This document shows, in pieces, positions 52,351-61,229 of a DNA stretch of 64,000 nucleotides. Below the pieces are notes generated by a model. The model was given only the letters and a program-made list of their open reading frames with translations, was not told the origin of the DNA and did no database searches. A program made the translations under genes and the position numbers. Each line of letters opens with the position of its first letter. Position 1 is the stretch's first letter. Origin of the DNA: CAVSCR01 sp963726575 (GTDB taxonomy: Bacteria; Actinomycetota; Actinomycetes; JAHEKZ01); NCBI GenBank assembly GCA_963726575.1, contig CAVSCR010000007.1, positions 186,001 through 250,000 on the forward strand, in the 5' to 3' direction.

Positions 52351-53805
52351 CTACGGGCAGGCCGTGCCGACACAGGACCGGGCTTGCAGCAGCTGCGCGT
52401 GCAGGGAAGCGACGTTCGGGTCGTTCGCGGTGTTCTTGTCACCGAGCAGATTGTTGAGCTGGTACGGATCGCTGACCAGGTTGTAGTACTCGGCGAAGAT
52501 CCGGCCGCCAGTGGTGGCGTTGTACCATTCCACGTACTCCCAGGTCTTGCTGCGTAGTCCGGCCCACGGCCCCAGCGGGGAGTCCGCACTCTTGAAGTAC
52601 TCCAGGAGCTCTTGAGCACGGGGCTGCGTCGTGAGGAGCGAACGGCCGTCCAACGGATGCTTCAGCACCGGAGTCACTCCCGACGCCTGCAGGAACGTCG
52701 GCATGAAGTCGGCCTGGGTCACGAGCTGGTCACTCGTCAGGCCGGCACCGACGTGGCCGGGCCAGCTGACCAGCAGCGGCACCTGGATCGAGGGAAGGTA
52801 AGGGAAGCGCTTGTTCGCGCTGATCCGATGCTCGCCCCACAAGTAGCCGTTGTCGGAGGTGTAGATGGCGAGAGTGTTGCTGAGCTCGCCGTTCTTGCCC
52901 AGCTCGTCGACGATTCGCCCCACGAGGTCGTCAACGCTCATCAGGGTTCGCAGCTGCTGGGTCCGCAGGAGATTGGCAGACGTGAGGTCGACCAATCCGC
53001 GCCACTGCACCGACGGTGGCTTGTCACTGATGTCCGGCTCGTTGAAGTCCGGCCCCCGAACCCAGGCGGGCACCGCCGCATTGGCGTACTTGGGGGCCGG
53101 TGTGTACGGGGCGTGCGGCGCCTCTGGTGCAACGTAGAGGAACCAGGGCGCCGCATCGTTGGCCTCGAACTGGTCGAGGTACTTGACGGCGTAGTCGGCA
53201 GTGCGGTCGATGGCGTTACCTGCGGTCTTGGTCACCTTTCCATTCACGTTGAACGACACGTTCGTGTACCCGCCGGACATGAACGCCCAGTTGTTGAAGT
53301 ACTCGGGCTTGCGAGACAGCGGGTAGGTGTTCAGGAACTTGCCGGACATCGCCGTCTGGTAGCCCCCGGCCTGCAGGTAGGCCTCAATGGTGCCGGACTG
53401 GTCGAAGCTCCCGACCTCGGTCGGCATCCCGTTGCCGGTGATCCCGGTGTTGTGCGAGTAGCGGCCTGAGAGCATCGTCGAGCGCGACGGCGTGCAGAGG
53501 CTCGTCGTCACCGACGCGTTCGTGTACGTCGTCCCGCGCTGTCCGAAGAACGCCTGCACGCGCGGCATCACCGAGAGCGTGTCGGCTCGCTGGTCGTCGG
53601 TGTTGATCAACAAGATGTTCGGCGCCCCAACAGGTGCAGCGGCCGGTGCCTCGGAGGCGCGAGCCGGCGCCAGCGCGCTGGAGGTTCCGACCAGCGCCGC
53701 GCCGACTGCACCCGCCGCCGCGCAGGCCAAGAACGTTCGATGTGCGGAGCACGTCACAGCCGACACCCCCAGAACCGGGTCCCATCCCCCACGCGTGTCA
53801 TTCAC
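52351..53805 (-). CDS. Exported sulfatase
   Basis: A 484-residue alkaline-phosphatase-fold sulfatase. The N-terminal export signal (FLACAAAGAVGAALVGTSSA) places it outside the membrane. Metal site NILLINTDDQRADTL; formylglycine motif SLCTPSRSTMLSGRYSHNTG (C-T-P-S-R, Cys being converted to formylglycine); KFLNTYP; second metal region IYTSDNGYLWGEHR. Substrate (sulfated polymer or ester) unknown; formylglycine-generating enzyme is not in the window. Start GTG 53805, though a later start is possible. Divergent from the Rieske oxygenase gene. Confidence 0.9.
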   Translation of the reverse strand: MNDTRGGWDPVLGVSAVTCSAHRTFLACAAAGAVGAALVGTSSALAPARASEAPAAAPVGAPNILLINTDDQRADTLSVMPRVQAFFGQRGTTYTNASVTTSLCTPSRSTMLSGRYSHNTGITGNGMPTEVGSFDQSGTIEAYLQAGGYQTAMSGKFLNTYPLSRKPEYFNNWAFMSGGYTNVSFNVNGKVTKTAGNAIDRTADYAVKYLDQFEANDAAPWFLYVAPEAPHAPYTPAPKYANAAVPAWVRGPDFNEPDISDKPPSVQWRGLVDLTSANLLRTQQLRTLMSVDDLVGRIVDELGKNGELSNTLAIYTSDNGYLWGEHRISANKRFPYLPSIQVPLLVSWPGHVGAGLTSDQLVTQADFMPTFLQASGVTPVLKHPLDGRSLLTTQPRAQELLEYFKSADSPLGPWAGLRSKTWEYVEWYNATTGGRIFAEYYNLVSDPYQLNNLLGDKNTANDPNVASLHAQLLQARSCVGTACP

Positions 53806-53943
53806 CCAGGCCGTGGCCGATCCGGTCAGAGGCGGAAGGCCCGAGAGTCATTTCCTGTACGGATATACGGTATGGGGCGTATGCTGGTCCGCGCCGCGCC
53901 GAGGAGGCCGGCGAGCACCCGTGCCCTCGAGGAAGGCGTGTCG

Positions 53944-55041
53944 ATGTCCATCCCCTCCCGCCAGACGCTGCCGGGTCCCGACTACTACGACGAGGCCGTG
54001 TATCAGGTCGAGCGGGAACGGATCTTCCACCGGTCCTGGTTCTACGCGTGTCGGGCCGACCGGATCAGCGAGGCCGGGCAGTGGGTCACCGTCGACGTGG
54101 CCGGCGAGAGCGTCTTCGTCCTGCGCGGTGACGACGGGGTGGTGCGTGGCTTCTCCAATGTGTGTCGACACCGCGGTTCGCAGCTGTGCGACGGCGCCTC
54201 GGGGCAGACCAAGGGCGTCATCATGTGTCCCTACCACGCTTGGTGCTACGACCTCACGGGCAAGCTCGTCGCCACGCCACGGGTCGGCCCCGACGAGATC
54301 GACCGCGAGAACTTGTCGTTGTGGCCGGTGCACGTGGACCAGTGGCAGGGCTTCGTATTCGTGAACCTCGATCGCGAGACGCCACGACCTCTGCGCGAGT
54401 CGATCGGTGGTCAGTACGACCAGCCGCTCTCGTTCGAACGCTTCGATCTGGAGTCGCTGCGGGTCGGGTTCATGACCGAGAGCACCATCGCAGCGAACTG
54501 GAAGATCGCCATCGAGAACTACAGCGAGTGCCTGCACTGCCCACAGGTTCACCCCGAACTGGTGGCAGCTGTTCCGGCATATCGCTCGGGCTGGGTTCTC
54601 GATCCCGATCGTACCGATGGTGGCGTGGCGCTCGCCACGGGCGGCAACAGCTACTCCGCCGACCCGAGCAAGCGGCTCACCCCGATGCCGAACATGAGCG
54701 AGGAGGAGGCGTCGTCGATCTACGGGGCGTCGATCTTCCCCAACATGTTCCTCGACATCGCGGGCGGCAGCGCTGTCGCCACCTGCCTGATCCCCGAAGG
54801 TCCGACGCAAACGCGGATCGTCACCGAATACCTGTTCGTCGAGCAGGACATTGCGCGCGACGACTTCGACCCCAGCCCCGTCGTCGACTTCTGCGAACTG
54901 GTGGCCGGCCAGGACTACGCCGTATGCGAACGCGTCCAGCGAGGGGTTCAGTCGCGCGCGTTCACTCACGGCGTCTACCCGGCCAAGGACGAGTACGTCT
55001 ACCGGTTCAACCAGCGGTATCTGGTTCATCGCGACGGCTAG
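53944..55041 (+). CDS. Rieske non-heme iron oxygenase, alpha subunit
   Basis: A 365-residue ring-hydroxylating/demethylating oxygenase subunit. Rieske [2Fe-2S] site CRHRG (about 77-81) and CPYHAWCYDLTGK. The catalytic domain has the bridging/iron motif ENYSECLHCPQVHPEL (mononuclear Fe His pair). Overall closest to the choline/glycine-betaine/carnitine monooxygenase group (QGFVFVNLDRETPR). ATG 53944 has GAGGAAGG about eight bases upstream. No reductase or ferredoxin gene is adjacent, so electron delivery must come from elsewhere. A promoter-like TATACG/GTATGG lies just upstream. Confidence 0.9.
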   Translation: MSIPSRQTLPGPDYYDEAVYQVERERIFHRSWFYACRADRISEAGQWVTVDVAGESVFVLRGDDGVVRGFSNVCRHRGSQLCDGASGQTKGVIMCPYHAWCYDLTGKLVATPRVGPDEIDRENLSLWPVHVDQWQGFVFVNLDRETPRPLRESIGGQYDQPLSFERFDLESLRVGFMTESTIAANWKIAIENYSECLHCPQVHPELVAAVPAYRSGWVLDPDRTDGGVALATGGNSYSADPSKRLTPMPNMSEEEASSIYGASIFPNMFLDIAGGSAVATCLIPEGPTQTRIVTEYLFVEQDIARDDFDPSPVVDFCELVAGQDYAVCERVQRGVQSRAFTHGVYPAKDEYVYRFNQRYLVHRDG

Positions 55042-55085
55042 ACCCGTCAGCGCAAGCGCTGCCGCGAGGCGCTAACGTCACGCGG

Positions 55086-55931
55086 GTGTCCTCGACCGAC
55101 GCGCCTGCCCACCTGCGCTTCGTCGCACTCGGGGACTCGTTCACCGAGGGGCTCAGCGACATTGCCCGAGCCGACGGTCGGCCGCGCGGCTGGGCAGACC
55201 GACTCGCCGCTGCCCTCGCAACGCTCGAACCTGACTTCGACTACGCGAACCTCGCGGTCCGGGGGAAGCTGCTGGGCCAGGTGATTCTCGACCAGGCGAC
55301 GCACCTGCCGGACCTGCTGGTCAAGCCCTCCCGAACACTCGTCAGCTTCCACGCCGGTGCCAACGACGTGTTGCGTCCGCGTTCGGACCTCCCGGACCTA
55401 CGCAGTGAGTACGAGTTGGCCATCCGCGAGATCGTGTCGCACGGCACGACTGTCATGGTCTTCACGGTGATCCCGCGAGCGGGTGGCACCGGCCGCACCG
55501 CCGCCCGTCTCGCTTCACGGTTCTCGGCGTTCAACGAGGGTGTGTACGCGTGCGTGGATCGGTATGGGCTGACCCTGGTGGACCTCGCGAAGCTCGACGC
55601 ATTGCAGGACCGGCGGCTCTGGAACGACGACCGGCTGCACCTGGCCCCCGAAGGACATCGACGTGTCGCGGCGGCGGCCCTTGCTGCGCTCGGCTGCACC
55701 GACGACTCGCTGCTGGGCGGCCCATCGGGCTGGTGGCGTCAGGCGCTACCGCCTGACGGCACACGGAACCGTGGCGCTGATCTGGTCCACGACGCGCAGT
55801 GGGTGCGCAAGCACCTCGCCCCGTGGGTGGTAAGACGGGTGCGCGGTACCTCGAGCGGAGACGGGATGTCGGCCAAGCAGCCCGAGCCCACACACGTGGT
55901 CCCTGCTCCCCTCTCCGCGGACACGGAATGA
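55086..55931 (+). CDS. SGNH/GDSL-family hydrolase
   Basis: A 281-residue SGNH esterase: block I FVALGDSFTEGLSD (nucleophile Ser), block II Gly in ANLAVRGKL, block III HAGANDVLRP (Asn), block V DDRLHLAPEGHRRVA (Asp and His). No signal peptide, so probably cytoplasmic. A charged about 60-residue C-terminal tail follows. GTG start 44 bases after the Rieske gene; the APH-like gene overlaps its stop (ATGA). Substrate unknown. Confidence 0.9.
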   Translation: MSSTDAPAHLRFVALGDSFTEGLSDIARADGRPRGWADRLAAALATLEPDFDYANLAVRGKLLGQVILDQATHLPDLLVKPSRTLVSFHAGANDVLRPRSDLPDLRSEYELAIREIVSHGTTVMVFTVIPRAGGTGRTAARLASRFSAFNEGVYACVDRYGLTLVDLAKLDALQDRRLWNDDRLHLAPEGHRRVAAAALAALGCTDDSLLGGPSGWWRQALPPDGTRNRGADLVHDAQWVRKHLAPWVVRRVRGTSSGDGMSAKQPEPTHVVPAPLSADTE

Positions 55932-56773
55932 AGGCCGGCTTCGACAAGCTGACTCCGGTTCAGCGGAGACTCCTGGGAGAGTGGCTTCCGGACGCCGTCG
56001 TCGAGCGGGACCACAGCTGGGGTCTGGTCGAGACCACAGTTCTGGAAGTGACGGACGGCGAGGCGCGTCTGATCGTCAAGGCCGGCGGCGTCGACGACCA
56101 CCACATCGAGCGCGAAGTGCGCGCTCACCTCGACTGGCTGCGACCCTTGACGTCGATCGGTCGCGCTCCACTCCTGCGCCACTGCGACGTCGGGGCCAAG
56201 CTGCTCGTCACGCACTATCTACCCGGCGCCATCGTGCAGGGAACCGAGCGTGCCGACGACCCGCGCACACACCTCCAAGCGGGCCAGCTTCTGGCACGGC
56301 TGCACGGGCAACCCGGTGTTACGGACGGCGACTACGAGAGGCGTGAGAATCTCCGGACCTTGGCGTGGCTGGACCAGGAACATCAGATCGCAGCGCAGAC
56401 GGAGGTGCAGTTGCGAGCCGAGATCGGCTCGTGGCCGACACCGCCGGCCACTCTGGTTCCGACGCACGGCGACTGGCAGCCGCGCAACTGGCTGGTGCAC
56501 AACGACTCAGTCAGCATCATCGACTTCGGACGCGCGGCGCTACGCCCGGCGATGTCGGACTTCGCCCGACTCGCCGCCCAGGATTTCGCGCGCGAGCCCT
56601 CGCTCGAGAGCGCCTTCCTGGACGGCTACGGATCCGAGCCCCGCGAACCGGCGGCCTGGTATCGCGTTCGCGTCCGGGAGGCCGTCGGCACCGCCGTGTG
56701 GGCTTACCAAGTGGGTGACACCGCCTTCGAGGCGCAGGGACACGCGATGATCGCCGACGTCTTGTCCCTCTGA
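55928..56773 (+). CDS. Aminoglycoside phosphotransferase (APH)-family kinase-like protein
   Basis: A 281-residue protein-kinase-like small-molecule kinase: LLVTHYLPGAIVQGTERADD hinge, QAGQLLARLHGQ, catalytic loop VPTHGDWQPRNWLVHNDSVS (H-G-D-x-x-x-x-N), metal-binding IIDFGRAALRPAMSDFARLA. A member of the APH/choline kinase group; substrate could be an aminoglycoside, homoserine or amino alcohol. ATG overlaps the SGNH gene stop (ATGA), so Rieske-SGNH-APH form one operon. Confidence 0.85.
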   Translation: MKAGFDKLTPVQRRLLGEWLPDAVVERDHSWGLVETTVLEVTDGEARLIVKAGGVDDHHIEREVRAHLDWLRPLTSIGRAPLLRHCDVGAKLLVTHYLPGAIVQGTERADDPRTHLQAGQLLARLHGQPGVTDGDYERRENLRTLAWLDQEHQIAAQTEVQLRAEIGSWPTPPATLVPTHGDWQPRNWLVHNDSVSIIDFGRAALRPAMSDFARLAAQDFAREPSLESAFLDGYGSEPREPAAWYRVRVREAVGTAVWAYQVGDTAFEAQGHAMIADVLSL

Positions 56774-57188
56774 CCCGCCGGCATCTCCCACAGGTCGGCC
56801 GCCCTATCGCCGCGAGTACGTAGCCGTTCAGCCGCTCAGATCCGATGCATGGGGCGCTTCGCAGTTGGACAGCTGGCTGCGCCGACGCAGAATCTGAGGC
56901 GGGCGATGAGCGTCCAACGACGGCGTTGGGCCCGGCAGACCTCGCCAAGCGACACTGGGGCACGGGATGGCACCCAGAGGGTCACGCAGTGTCGCTTGAT
57001 CTTGAAGTTATGAGGTCGCCAGGGCGCCAGAAGGTCGAATCCGCGTGCACGAGATCCGGCAGTACGTGCGGACCGTGCGATCGAGGTCGGAGTTCGGCGT
57101 CTCTTCGCTGGCTGCCGGATAGGTGCTTGACTGGGTGCCCTGCGGGATGGGTGAGGTCGCGCAGCGAGTCCTATCTCAGGAGACCGAC
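56774..57188. other. 415-base gap with an 11-bp inverted repeat
   Basis: No convincing gene. At 56947-56957 AAGCGACACTG is an exact reverse complement of 56987-56997, with 29 bases between; the region could form a hairpin or mark a rearrangement. The stretch 57000-57120 is less GC-rich than its surroundings (TTGAAGTTATGAGG). CAGGAGA at 57177-57183 is the ribosome site of the hemerythrin gene. Confidence 0.6.
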
Positions 57189-57830
57189 ATGGCAGTACCT
57201 GTCGATGCCGTCACTGCATTCCATAACGCGTTCCGCGCCGATATGGCCACGATCGATGTCGCTGCGCTAGGGGCTGCCCAGGGTAAGTCTGGGCTGGAGG
57301 CCACGGTCGAACGATTCCGCTTCTTCAACGAAGTGTTGGACTGGCACGCCCACGGCGAGGAAGAGGCGATCTTCCCTGCCCTGGAGGAAGTCGCCCCACT
57401 GGTTGCTTGGGCGTTCGCCCAGGACCACCGTGGTCTGGATGCGGCCTTCGCCGAGTTGAACAGATCTGTCTCGGTCCACGACCCGCTGGAGACCGCCCGG
57501 GCGACCGCGGCCTTCAAGTTCCACCTGGACCTGCATTTGTCCAAGGAGGATCGGCAGGTCTACCGCCTCATCCAGGAACGCGTTTCGATGCCCGACCAGG
57601 GCAAGGCGGTCGGGGTGATGGCGAGCTCGGTCCCGCAGGACCGGTTCCCCGAGGTCGTGGCGTGGCTCTATCCGCTGATCGGAGACGACGATCGGGAGAA
57701 CATGACGCGGATCTGGCAACAGATGATGCCGCCGGAGGCATTCGCGGGGGCCTTGGTTCTGATCCGCCAGGCGATCGGAGCCGACTTCGCCGAGTTGGAG
57801 CGACGAATCCCCGAGCTGCCCGCAACCTGA
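57189..57830 (+). CDS. Hemerythrin-like (HHE domain) protein
   Basis: A 213-residue four-helix protein with di-iron ligands spaced as in HHE proteins: FHNAFRADM (His12), WHAHGEEEAIFPAL, QDHRGLDAAF, KFHLDLHLSKEDRQVYRLIQ. Likely binds oxygen or nitric oxide, or senses iron/oxygen. The C-terminal about 70 residues (FPEVVAWLYPLIGDDDRENM) form an extra helical region also found in bacterial homologues. ATG 57189 with CAGGAGA five bases upstream. Convergent with the STAND gene (56-base gap). Confidence 0.85.
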   Translation: MAVPVDAVTAFHNAFRADMATIDVAALGAAQGKSGLEATVERFRFFNEVLDWHAHGEEEAIFPALEEVAPLVAWAFAQDHRGLDAAFAELNRSVSVHDPLETARATAAFKFHLDLHLSKEDRQVYRLIQERVSMPDQGKAVGVMASSVPQDRFPEVVAWLYPLIGDDDRENMTRIWQQMMPPEAFAGALVLIRQAIGADFAELERRIPELPAT

Positions 57831-57886
57831 CCCGGCACGCGATGGGGAAGGAGGTCAGAATTGGGCTGGGTGCGGGGGCGCCGTGA

Positions 57887-60589
57887 CTATCGATTGAGTC
57901 CGAACAGCTGATGGCCGTTGCCCATGGCCGCCTGTAACACCGCGTTGAGATCTACGGCGGCAGGGTCAAGGGGCTCAGGGTCACCGAGCCTCTGCCGGGC
58001 CTCACCTGTCGCCGAGCGCAGGGCACCGGTTGGGTCCGTCATTGTCGCGGCGAAGCCATCTTGGTTTTCGGTCGCAGCCGTGACGGCGTCGAAGACGCGA
58101 AGCGCTCGGTCTCGTTCGCCATTCTTGATGAGAAGCAGCGCTAAGGCGCCGCACAGACTGTCGATGCGCACGTATTCGACTCCGCCACAACATCGGAGGG
58201 CCTCCTGGAGGACCGCGCGGGCGTCCACGTCGTCCCCTGCGGCGAGAGTTACGCTCGCGAGGCCGCACAGCGAAAAGGCGCGGGCCCAGGCCGCGGCGCG
58301 AGCACGCGCCAGTGAGGCGGCTTCCGTGAACATGCTCCGCGCCGTGGCGAGATCTCCGCGCTCGAGTTGGACCCGGGCACCGACCGTGAGCGCATATGCC
58401 ACTGCCTCTTCGTCGTTTCGGCGCCGCCCGATGCTCGCAAACTCGTCTGCGCAGCGTTGCGCCTCGTCGATGGCGCCGCTGTAGAGGTGCCCGTAGCAGA
58501 TCGTCATCAGCGCCCAGTTCTCGACGACGGTCTGACCCGCACCGCGGGCGAGCATCACCGCACGATCGAGGATCACAAGCGCGAGCGGCAGGGAACCAGG
58601 TGCTAGAAGAGTCCCCCACGCCGTCTGGAAGCTCGGCAGGAAGTCTCGCTCGCCAGCGTTCTCGAGCACGTCGCAAGCAGCTTCGAGATCCGGGGCAGCT
58701 TCCGGGTCGAGCAAGGTCGCGCGCGCCCAGGACCAGACTCCTAGCGCCAGCGCCGCGCGCTGCGGATCGGCCGAGCGGGGCAGCGCTTTCAAGAGCTCAT
58801 AAGTGGCGAGCACATCCGCCGTCCGGGCGTAGCTGATCATCAGCGCCACGCCGAATCTGATGAACAACTGCCAGGCGAGCTCACAGTCGCCATCGGCGCT
58901 CGCGGCGAAGCGAAGCGCCAGCCGTGCCCCCGGCTCCTCAGTCGCGATGCGCTCGTGGGCGGCCTGCCGCGTCTGGGCGTTCATCAGGTCCTTGTGCTCA
59001 GCGGTGAGGAACTGGACGATCCATTCGCCGTGCCGGAGCCGTGCCGCGCGCTCCTCGCCGGCCGCGGCGACGTGTTCGCGGGCGAACTCGCGCACCGTCT
59101 CAAGCATGTGAAAGCGCGCCTCGTCGCGCAGTTCGGAGCGAACCAGCAGATTCTTCTCCACAAGCGAAGTCAGGCCGTCGAGAACGTCGAGCCCACTGTC
59201 GGCCACCACCGCAGCGGCCGCGTCCTCGGAGAAGCTGCCGGCAAAGATGCCCAGGCGGCGGAAGAACACGCGCTCCTCGGGAGCTAGTAGGTCCAAGCTC
59301 CAATCGAGAGTGGCGCGCAACGTCTGGTGTCGCTCCGGAAGATCCTGCTTGCCCGCGCTGAGCAGCGACAGTGACTGGTGAAGGCGCGGAACCATGGCCT
59401 GGGGCGAGAGCACGCGCACCCGCGCGGCGGCAAGCTCGATGGCAAGGGGCAGTGCGTCGAGGAGCTGGCACACGTCGGCTACCGCTGCCTGGTTGTCGTC
59501 GTTGACAGCAAAGTCCGGCCGCACCCCGCGGGCACGCTCCTCGAAGAGCCTCATAGCGGGGGTGATCACCCCGCCGGTGTGGAAGGCGTGCGGCAGCGGC
59601 GGAACGAGGACCTCCCGCTCGCCTCGGATGTGCAGCGGTTCGCGGCTAGTGGCGAGGATCTTCAGGTGCAAACAAGCCCCCAGCAGCTTCGTGACGTCAG
59701 CTCTGGCTTCGAGAACTTGCTCGAAATTGTCGAGGACCAGGAGGGCACGTCGGCCTCGCAGGAAGCCGAGCAGCAGCTTCTCCAGAATTGCGCCGGTCGG
59801 CGGCAGGGAGATCTCGAGGGTGGAGACGATGGTGGATACCACATCGCGCGCGTTGCGCACCCCGGCGAGGGGCACGTAGAAGACCCCGTCGCCAAACGAG
59901 GTACCGAGGGTGTTGGCCAAATGGATCGCCAGGCGCGTCTTGCCGGTACCCCCGGGACCAGTGAGTGTGATCAGCCCGGTGTCCGAACGTTGAAGCAGCT
60001 CACTGACGAGCTCTACCTGCGGTGCTCGCCCGATCAGCTCCCCACGCTCTACCGGCGCGAGGCTGCGAGCCGGAGCATCGAGGGTGCGGTCCGCAATCGA
60101 CTGGGTCGTAGCGTCGTCGTTCGTCGCCGTGAAGCGCTCGGTGAGCATGAGCGCGAGGTCGTCTTCGACCAGATCCCTAAGCTCGGCAGCATCGGAGAAC
60201 GGGCGGTAACTGACCTTGTCCTCGTCCTGGATACGGCGGATCAGATCCTCGAGCCGACCGTCGCGCGCGTCCGCGCGCTTGATGTAGATGAGTTTGGGCA
60301 TCCGCTCAGCGAGCAAGTACTCGTCCTCGAGACCCGAGACCGTCTCGTTCGGCGCGACCCAACCGTAACGCTGCCAGTAGATGCCGATGAAGACGTCACT
60401 CTGCGCCAGGTACGCGCGATAGAGGTCGCGGGGCGGGTATGGACGAGCGCCCATCTCGAACATCACCGGCGTCAGGCGGATGCGCTGGATCGCTTCCTTG
60501 GTGGCCATGCGCTCGTCCGCGAGCTCCTGCAAGGTCGAGCTCACAAAGACGCGCAACCTCTGATCGGGTGTTCGGATCAACGTGGTCAT
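57887..60589 (-). CDS. DUF4062-STAND (NB-ARC-like) NTPase with helical repeat C-terminus
   Basis: A 900-residue multidomain protein. Residues about 12-105 are a DUF4062 domain (LRVFVSSTLQELADERMATK, RPYPPRDLYRAYLAQSDVFI, IYWQRYGWV). A STAND NTPase follows: Walker A TGPGGTGKTRL (210-220), Walker B ALLVLDNFEQV (282-292), GxP-type DALPLAIELAAARVRVLSPQ, and a winged-helix region TLDWSLDLLAPEERVFFRRL. Then TPR/AfsR-like helical repeats to the end. STAND proteins are ligand-triggered oligomeric switches; bacterial DUF4062-STAND members could be regulators or anti-phage effectors. ATG 60589 overlaps the stop of a small upstream gene (ATGA). Confidence 0.85.
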   Translation of the reverse strand: MTTLIRTPDQRLRVFVSSTLQELADERMATKEAIQRIRLTPVMFEMGARPYPPRDLYRAYLAQSDVFIGIYWQRYGWVAPNETVSGLEDEYLLAERMPKLIYIKRADARDGRLEDLIRRIQDEDKVSYRPFSDAAELRDLVEDDLALMLTERFTATNDDATTQSIADRTLDAPARSLAPVERGELIGRAPQVELVSELLQRSDTGLITLTGPGGTGKTRLAIHLANTLGTSFGDGVFYVPLAGVRNARDVVSTIVSTLEISLPPTGAILEKLLLGFLRGRRALLVLDNFEQVLEARADVTKLLGACLHLKILATSREPLHIRGEREVLVPPLPHAFHTGGVITPAMRLFEERARGVRPDFAVNDDNQAAVADVCQLLDALPLAIELAAARVRVLSPQAMVPRLHQSLSLLSAGKQDLPERHQTLRATLDWSLDLLAPEERVFFRRLGIFAGSFSEDAAAAVVADSGLDVLDGLTSLVEKNLLVRSELRDEARFHMLETVREFAREHVAAAGEERAARLRHGEWIVQFLTAEHKDLMNAQTRQAAHERIATEEPGARLALRFAASADGDCELAWQLFIRFGVALMISYARTADVLATYELLKALPRSADPQRAALALGVWSWARATLLDPEAAPDLEAACDVLENAGERDFLPSFQTAWGTLLAPGSLPLALVILDRAVMLARGAGQTVVENWALMTICYGHLYSGAIDEAQRCADEFASIGRRRNDEEAVAYALTVGARVQLERGDLATARSMFTEAASLARARAAAWARAFSLCGLASVTLAAGDDVDARAVLQEALRCCGGVEYVRIDSLCGALALLLIKNGERDRALRVFDAVTAATENQDGFAATMTDPTGALRSATGEARQRLGDPEPLDPAAVDLNAVLQAAMGNGHQLFGLNR

Positions 60590-60873
60590 TCCCGGGTCCC
60601 CCTCCGGGCACGCGCTGCGGTGCCCAGGGGCGACGGTCGTTGGCGAGTGGTGGCGCGTAGGGCCAGTGTCGGTTGCGTCTGGAGGGAGGCGTATTGGACG
60701 CTAGTGAGGAGATGGAGGAGTTCGTGCTGCTCGACGCTGGACGCCTCACTCGAGATCACATCGCGCTCGCAGGTCTCGATCGAGGGCATGAACTCGTCGA
60801 GGACTACCCGGGCGGCCCGCGTGATGATCCTGCGGAGCCTGCGGCGGTCATCGAAGTGGTGCAGCCGTTCCAT
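60586..60873 (-). CDS. Small protein gene coupled to the STAND NTPase
   Basis: A 95-residue candidate protein (MERLHHFDDRRRLRRIITRA, VVLDEFMPSIETCERDVISS, then SVEQHELLHLLTSVQYASL and a basic tail). Its stop overlaps the STAND start (ATGA), the arrangement seen at many true junctions in this window, which supports translation. The sequence looks helical and charged; I recognise no family. No strong ribosome site precedes ATG 60873. A plus-strand frame over the same DNA (60673-60924) is less protein-like. The 254 bases to the right, up to 61127, show no gene. Confidence 0.5.
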   Translation of the reverse strand: MERLHHFDDRRRLRRIITRAARVVLDEFMPSIETCERDVISSEASSVEQHELLHLLTSVQYASLQTQPTLALRATTRQRPSPLGTAARARRGTRE

Positions 60874-61127
60874 GAGTCCGCGCCTGTCCAGGGTGTCGCG
60901 GCTATCGAGGTCGTGGCCGGCTGATCAGAACACGCTGCTATCACCGTGGTTCCAGCGGCCGGCCGACGCCCTCGACGACGGCGAGGATCTTACGCGCGTT
61001 TCGAGAAGGCTGGTACGGACTGGTCGTCAGGACATCCTCGTTGCGCTGGTCGCGACCTGCCAGCCGCTCGAACGCAACGCAGCTGGTCACCCCTGTATGT
61101 GCCGTTATCGATCGTTACCCTCGCGGC

Positions 61128-61229
61128 ATGGAATGGTCGCAAACGCGGGTGGTCGTGCTCAATGGACCCGGCAGTGTCGGTAAGGGTTCAGTCGCGACTG
61201 AACTGCAGCGGGTCCTGCCTGAGCCCTAG
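61128..61229 (+). pseudogene. N-terminal stub of a P-loop kinase (chloramphenicol-phosphotransferase-like)
   Basis: ATG 61128 opens 33 residues: EWSQTRVVVLNGPGSVGKGS and VATELQRVLPEP, then a stop. The G-P-G-S-V-G-K-G Walker A and following helix are a clear start of a CPT-like/AAA kinase of normally about 170-200 residues; everything after the first helix is missing. The stub ends exactly inside the truncated end of the convergent GNAT gene, indicating a deletion that removed both 3' halves. Confidence 0.65.

Noticed and set aside
57030..57050. GGTCGAATCC-like string considered as a tRNA T-arm
   Set aside because: No matching D-arm, anticodon arm or acceptor stem can be built around it.
60673..60924. 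Plus-strand 83-codon open frame
   Set aside because: The opposite strand frame (60586-60873) has ATGA coupling to the STAND gene and a more protein-like sequence.
59378..61183. Plus-strand open frame of about 600 codons opposite the STAND gene
   Set aside because: Arg/Gln/Gly-rich shadow translation without motifs; the minus strand carries clear DUF4062 and Walker motifs.
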